Positions 59,121 through 64,000 of a stretch of DNA of 64,000 bases are shown piece by piece. Source of the DNA: Miltoncostaea sp963823515 (GTDB taxonomy: Bacteria; Actinomycetota; Thermoleophilia; Miltoncostaeales; Miltoncostaeaceae). Numbering within the stretch: the first letter of the stretch is position 1; the number at the start of each line of letters is the position of its first letter. The notes under the pieces were generated by a model. That model saw only the letters and a program-made list of their open reading frames with translations, did not search any database and was not told the DNA's origin. The position numbers and the translations under genes are program-made. The stretch lies in assembly GCA_963823515.1 (NCBI GenBank), contig CAWGMB010000019.1, forward strand, positions 583,646 through 647,645, written 5' to 3'.

Positions 59121-60962
59121 TCAGGCGAAGACGAGCGCCGGCGGGCGGAGGGTCGGCAGGAGATCGGCCTCGGCGACGCGCTCGAGCGCCTCGACCGCGA
59201 CGGGCCAGAACTGGGTGCCCGAGCAGCGCCGGCACTCCTCGAGCGCCTCCTTGGGCGTGAGGGGCACGTTGTACTCGCGGGCGCTCGTCATGGCGTCCCA
59301 GCAGTCCGCCACGGCGAGAATGCGCGCCCCCTCGGGGATCCTGGTCCGCCCGAGGGCATCGGGATAGCCCTTCCCGTCCCACCGCTCGTGGTGGTGGGCG
59401 ACCCAATCGACCTGGTCGGCCTCGAGCACCTCCGAGACGATCCGGGCGCCCAGGCGCGCGTGGTCCTGCATCAGCGTGCGCTCGTCGTCGGTGAGGCCAC
59501 CGGGCTTCAGCAGAACCGCGTCGGGGATGCCGATCTTCCCCACGTCGTGCACCAGGCCCGCCTCACGCAGCCGGCCGGCCTGCTCGGGGGTCCATCCGAG
59601 CGCGGTCGCGAGCGTGACGGCCATGTCGGCGACCCGGACCGAGTGGAGTTGCGTCGCCGCGTCCTTGGCGTCGACGGCGCGGGCCAGGGCCCGGAGGGCC
59701 GCGAGCCCGTCGGCGCGCGCCATCGAGCGTGCCCTGCTGTTGGGCGAGAGATCGGCCATCTGCTCGGCGTCGAATCGGAACGCGGCGTTGCGGCCATGCG
59801 TCTTCGCCCAGTAGAGGGCGGCGTCGGCCTGCTGCAGGAGGCCGTCCGCGTCGAGGTCCGCGTTCAGCGTCGCGACTCCCAGGGAGGCCGTCAGCCGCCC
59901 GACGCCCCGGGGGAAGTCGGTGGCCGCCATGGTCGCGCGAATGCGCTCGGCGACCATAAGGGCGGCGGGCCCGTCGGTGTCGGGTAGCAGCATGAGGAAC
60001 TCCTCGCCGCCGATGCGCGCGATCAGGTCGTCGCCGCGCGCGGCCTCGCTCAGGCGCCGGGCGGTCTCGACCAGGACGAGGTCCCCGATTGGATGCCCGT
60101 AGGTGTCGTTGACCGCCTTGAAATGGTCGAGGTCGATCATGATCGCGCTGAGCGGGCGCCCGGCGTCGCGGGCGCTGTGGGCGGTCTGGTGGAGCCGGTC
60201 GTGCAGCAGGCGCTGGTTCGAGAGGCTCGTCAAGGGATCGGTGTCGGCCAGGTGGCGCAGACGCTCCTGGGCGGTGCGCAGGGCGTCGAAGACGCGCCGC
60301 CGGCTGCGCGCCACCAGCCGCCAGGTCAGCAGGCCGACGATCGTCGCGAGCAGTGCCGTCGCGCCGGTGAGCGTGGAGATCTGCCGCGTCGCGGCCCTCA
60401 CCCGCGCGTTCGCCTCGACGAGCTCGATCTCGTTCTCGGTGCTCCATCTCGTGGACGAGTTCTTGAGGGAGGCGACGATCTCGGTGAGGCGGGTCAGGTA
60501 GCGGCGATCTTCGCTCGATCCCGCGATCGCCCGCGGCGAGCCGGCGACGTGTGCCACCAAGGCGTCGAGACCATCGACGGTCTCGCGGATCGCCTCCCTC
60601 TCGGCGGGCGACGGGTTCGAGGCGAGTTCCTGCTCGGCGACGGCGTGGCCCTCGGCGTTGGCGGCGAGGATGGCGCTAGCGGTCTCGAGGGGGGTGCTGA
60701 CATCACCGTGGGTACGTCTCTCCCAGAGGCCGGCCTCCTGTTCCTGGAGCCCGAAGCGCACCTTGTTGAGGCGCGTCTGCACACCCTGCTCGCTCCGGTA
60801 GCCGGCGAGCTCGGTGACCATGCTCCGGCCGGTGAGGACGGCAACGGCCACCACGACCATGGACAACACGACGACGATTCCCGCCTGGGTCGCCTGCAGG
60901 CGACGCTCGGCGCGCGCCGCGGCGGCCCAACTGCCTCGCGTGGAGCCCACCGACCGCGTCAC
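59121..60962 (-). CDS. Membrane sensor with GGDEF and HD-GYP domains
   Basis: About 613 residues from GTG 60962. Two membrane segments (IVVVLSMVVVAVAVLTGRSM and ATALLATIVGLLTWRLV) flank a helical extracytoplasmic sensor with Thr/Leu repeats. The GGDEF domain follows: TDPLTSLSNQRLLHDRL, IMIDLDHFKAVNDTYGHPIG and RIGGEEFLMLLP (active GGEEF). Then the HD-GYP domain with LVHDVGKIGIPDAVLL and HHHERWDGKGYPDAL. Both activities look intact, so it may both make and break cyclic di-GMP. An upstream GTG at 61055 lies inside the perfect palindrome and is less likely. It is convergent to pstB. Confidence 0.85.
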   Translation of the reverse strand: MTRSVGSTRGSWAAAARAERRLQATQAGIVVVLSMVVVAVAVLTGRSMVTELAGYRSEQGVQTRLNKVRFGLQEQEAGLWERRTHGDVSTPLETASAILAANAEGHAVAEQELASNPSPAEREAIRETVDGLDALVAHVAGSPRAIAGSSEDRRYLTRLTEIVASLKNSSTRWSTENEIELVEANARVRAATRQISTLTGATALLATIVGLLTWRLVARSRRRVFDALRTAQERLRHLADTDPLTSLSNQRLLHDRLHQTAHSARDAGRPLSAIMIDLDHFKAVNDTYGHPIGDLVLVETARRLSEAARGDDLIARIGGEEFLMLLPDTDGPAALMVAERIRATMAATDFPRGVGRLTASLGVATLNADLDADGLLQQADAALYWAKTHGRNAAFRFDAEQMADLSPNSRARSMARADGLAALRALARAVDAKDAATQLHSVRVADMAVTLATALGWTPEQAGRLREAGLVHDVGKIGIPDAVLLKPGGLTDDERTLMQDHARLGARIVSEVLEADQVDWVAHHHERWDGKGYPDALGRTRIPEGARILAVADCWDAMTSAREYNVPLTPKEALEECRRCSGTQFWPVAVEALERVAEADLLPTLRPPALVFA

Positions 60963-61052
60963 CGTCGTCGTGGGCCGTGGGCGGTCGAAGTCACCCCTCC
61001 GACATCGGCCGCTCGATGCCGGGACTGGAGGAGCCGGGCGAAGCGATGCCCA

Positions 61053-61088
61053 CACCCGGATCCGCCGCCCGGGCGGCGGATCCGGGTG
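61053..61088. terminator. 36-bp perfect palindrome downstream of acnA
   Basis: 18 bases (CACCCGGATCCGCCGCCC) followed directly by their exact complement, with no loop. It starts 10 bases after the aconitase stop and reaches the region before the GGDEF gene. As RNA it would form a strong hairpin (mRNA end or stabiliser), as DNA a cruciform. No T-tract on the minus strand. Confidence 0.55.
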
Positions 61089-61098
61089 GGCGGCAGGC

Positions 61099-63792
<2,694 letters not shown>

Positions 63793-63829
63793 AGCGGTCT
63801 CCTATTGACTGCGTGCGATGCGACCAGAA

Positions 63830-63835
63830 AGCCTA
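63830..63835 (-). promoter_or_regulatory. -10 box for acnA
   Basis: TAGGCT about 37 bases before the TTG start. The leader contains an AGGAG Shine-Dalgarno at 63799-63803. Confidence 0.4.
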
Positions 63836-63897
63836 CCGTTCCGGCGCACTTCTGACGCGATCGGATCGCGAACCGTTTGCCCGGGGCGCTGTTCGCT

Positions 63898-64000
63898 GTG
63901 CGCGTGGACGGATCAGGCCTCCGCTTCTCGGACCATGCGTTGCACCGGATGTCGTTGCGACGCATCAGCGCGAGTGATGTCGCGGAGGTGATCGCCCACG
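63898..64000 (+). CDS. DUF4258-like small protein (partial, C-terminus off window)
   Basis: From GTG 63898 the frame reads LRFSDHALHRMSLRRISASD followed by VAEVIAH, the N-terminal block of DUF4258 proteins (H-A-x-x-R-M-x-x-R-x-I-S). These are small, about 80-100 residues, and are often near toxin-antitoxin genes, possibly RNase-like. Only 34 codons are inside the window. GTG at 63904 is an alternative start. Confidence 0.6.
   Translation, partial: MRVDGSGLRFSDHALHRMSLRRISASDVAEVIAH

Overview
The window is a very GC-rich chromosomal segment with dense, single-copy housekeeping genes, frequent GTG starts and many 1- or 4-base start/stop overlaps. The gene content points to an actinobacterium: split PurS/PurQ/PurL, an actinobacterial-type coproheme decarboxylase, a CtpE-like P-type ATPase, an ECF sigma factor fused to a membrane anchor, a Streptomyces-like 11-base PHO box, and TANNNT -10 boxes 6-8 bases before leaderless start codons. 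Two HD-GYP proteins, an orphan CheW and an SbcCD-HerA-NurA operon suggest a deep lineage such as Thermoleophilia rather than Streptomyces or Mycobacterium. That placement is inference. I see no rRNA, tRNA, CRISPR, insertion sequence or prophage. Layout, left to right. Positions 1-1.2 kb hold the start of a secreted protein running off the left edge and a small membrane protein. Positions 1.2-7.9 kb (minus) are a DNA-end-processing operon nurA-herA-sbcD-sbcC, in which sbcC carries an apparent 1-base frameshift. Positions 8-9.3 kb (plus) encode a membrane-anchored DsbA-like thioredoxin and a lone CheW. Positions 9.3-14 kb (minus) encode a CtpE-like cation ATPase, alanine dehydrogenase and a secreted trypsin-like protease. 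Positions 14-25.6 kb (minus) are a translationally coupled purine operon purD-purB-purC-purS-purQ-purL-purF-purM-purN-purH ending in an SRPBCC protein; purE and purK are absent, and purA lies separately at 30 kb. Positions 25.6-29.8 kb hold a small membrane protein, a beta-carbonic anhydrase, an HD-GYP protein and the sigma factor fusion. Positions 29.8-33.9 kb (minus) are rpsF-ssb-rplI-dnaB-purA, lacking the usual rpsR. Positions 34-39.7 kb hold a secreted phosphoesterase, two tandem paralogous MerR-like regulators, a DedA protein and a large unrecognised winged-helix/TPR protein. Positions 39.8-52.9 kb are metabolic genes: a CoA-disulfide-reductase-like flavoprotein, a PQQ-type sugar dehydrogenase lipoprotein, hemQ, an ABC exporter, OsmC, a zinc dehydrogenase with a UDP-sugar pyrophosphorylase, an M23 peptidase, ispH, a hydrolase, an inositol-phosphatase-family enzyme and a DUF1624-like membrane protein. 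Positions 52.9-54.7 kb carry a MetY-type sulfhydrylase and a CoA-binding protein. Positions 54.8-59.1 kb are a PHO-box-controlled pstS-pstC-pstA-pstB operon with frameshifts in pstS (one) and pstA (two). Positions 59.1-64 kb hold a GGDEF/HD-GYP protein, aconitase and a DUF4258-like gene cut by the right edge. The most notable points are the archaeal-style Mre11/Rad50/HerA/NurA gene set, the sigma/ZAS/membrane/proline-rich fusion, the four-unit PHO box with a strong hairpin between pstS and pstC, the widespread leaderless start architecture, apparent non-ATG/GTG/TTG starts (ATC for rpsF, CTG elsewhere), a small dispersed intergenic repeat, and four 1-base frameshifts confined to sbcC and pst genes that need to be separated from assembly error.
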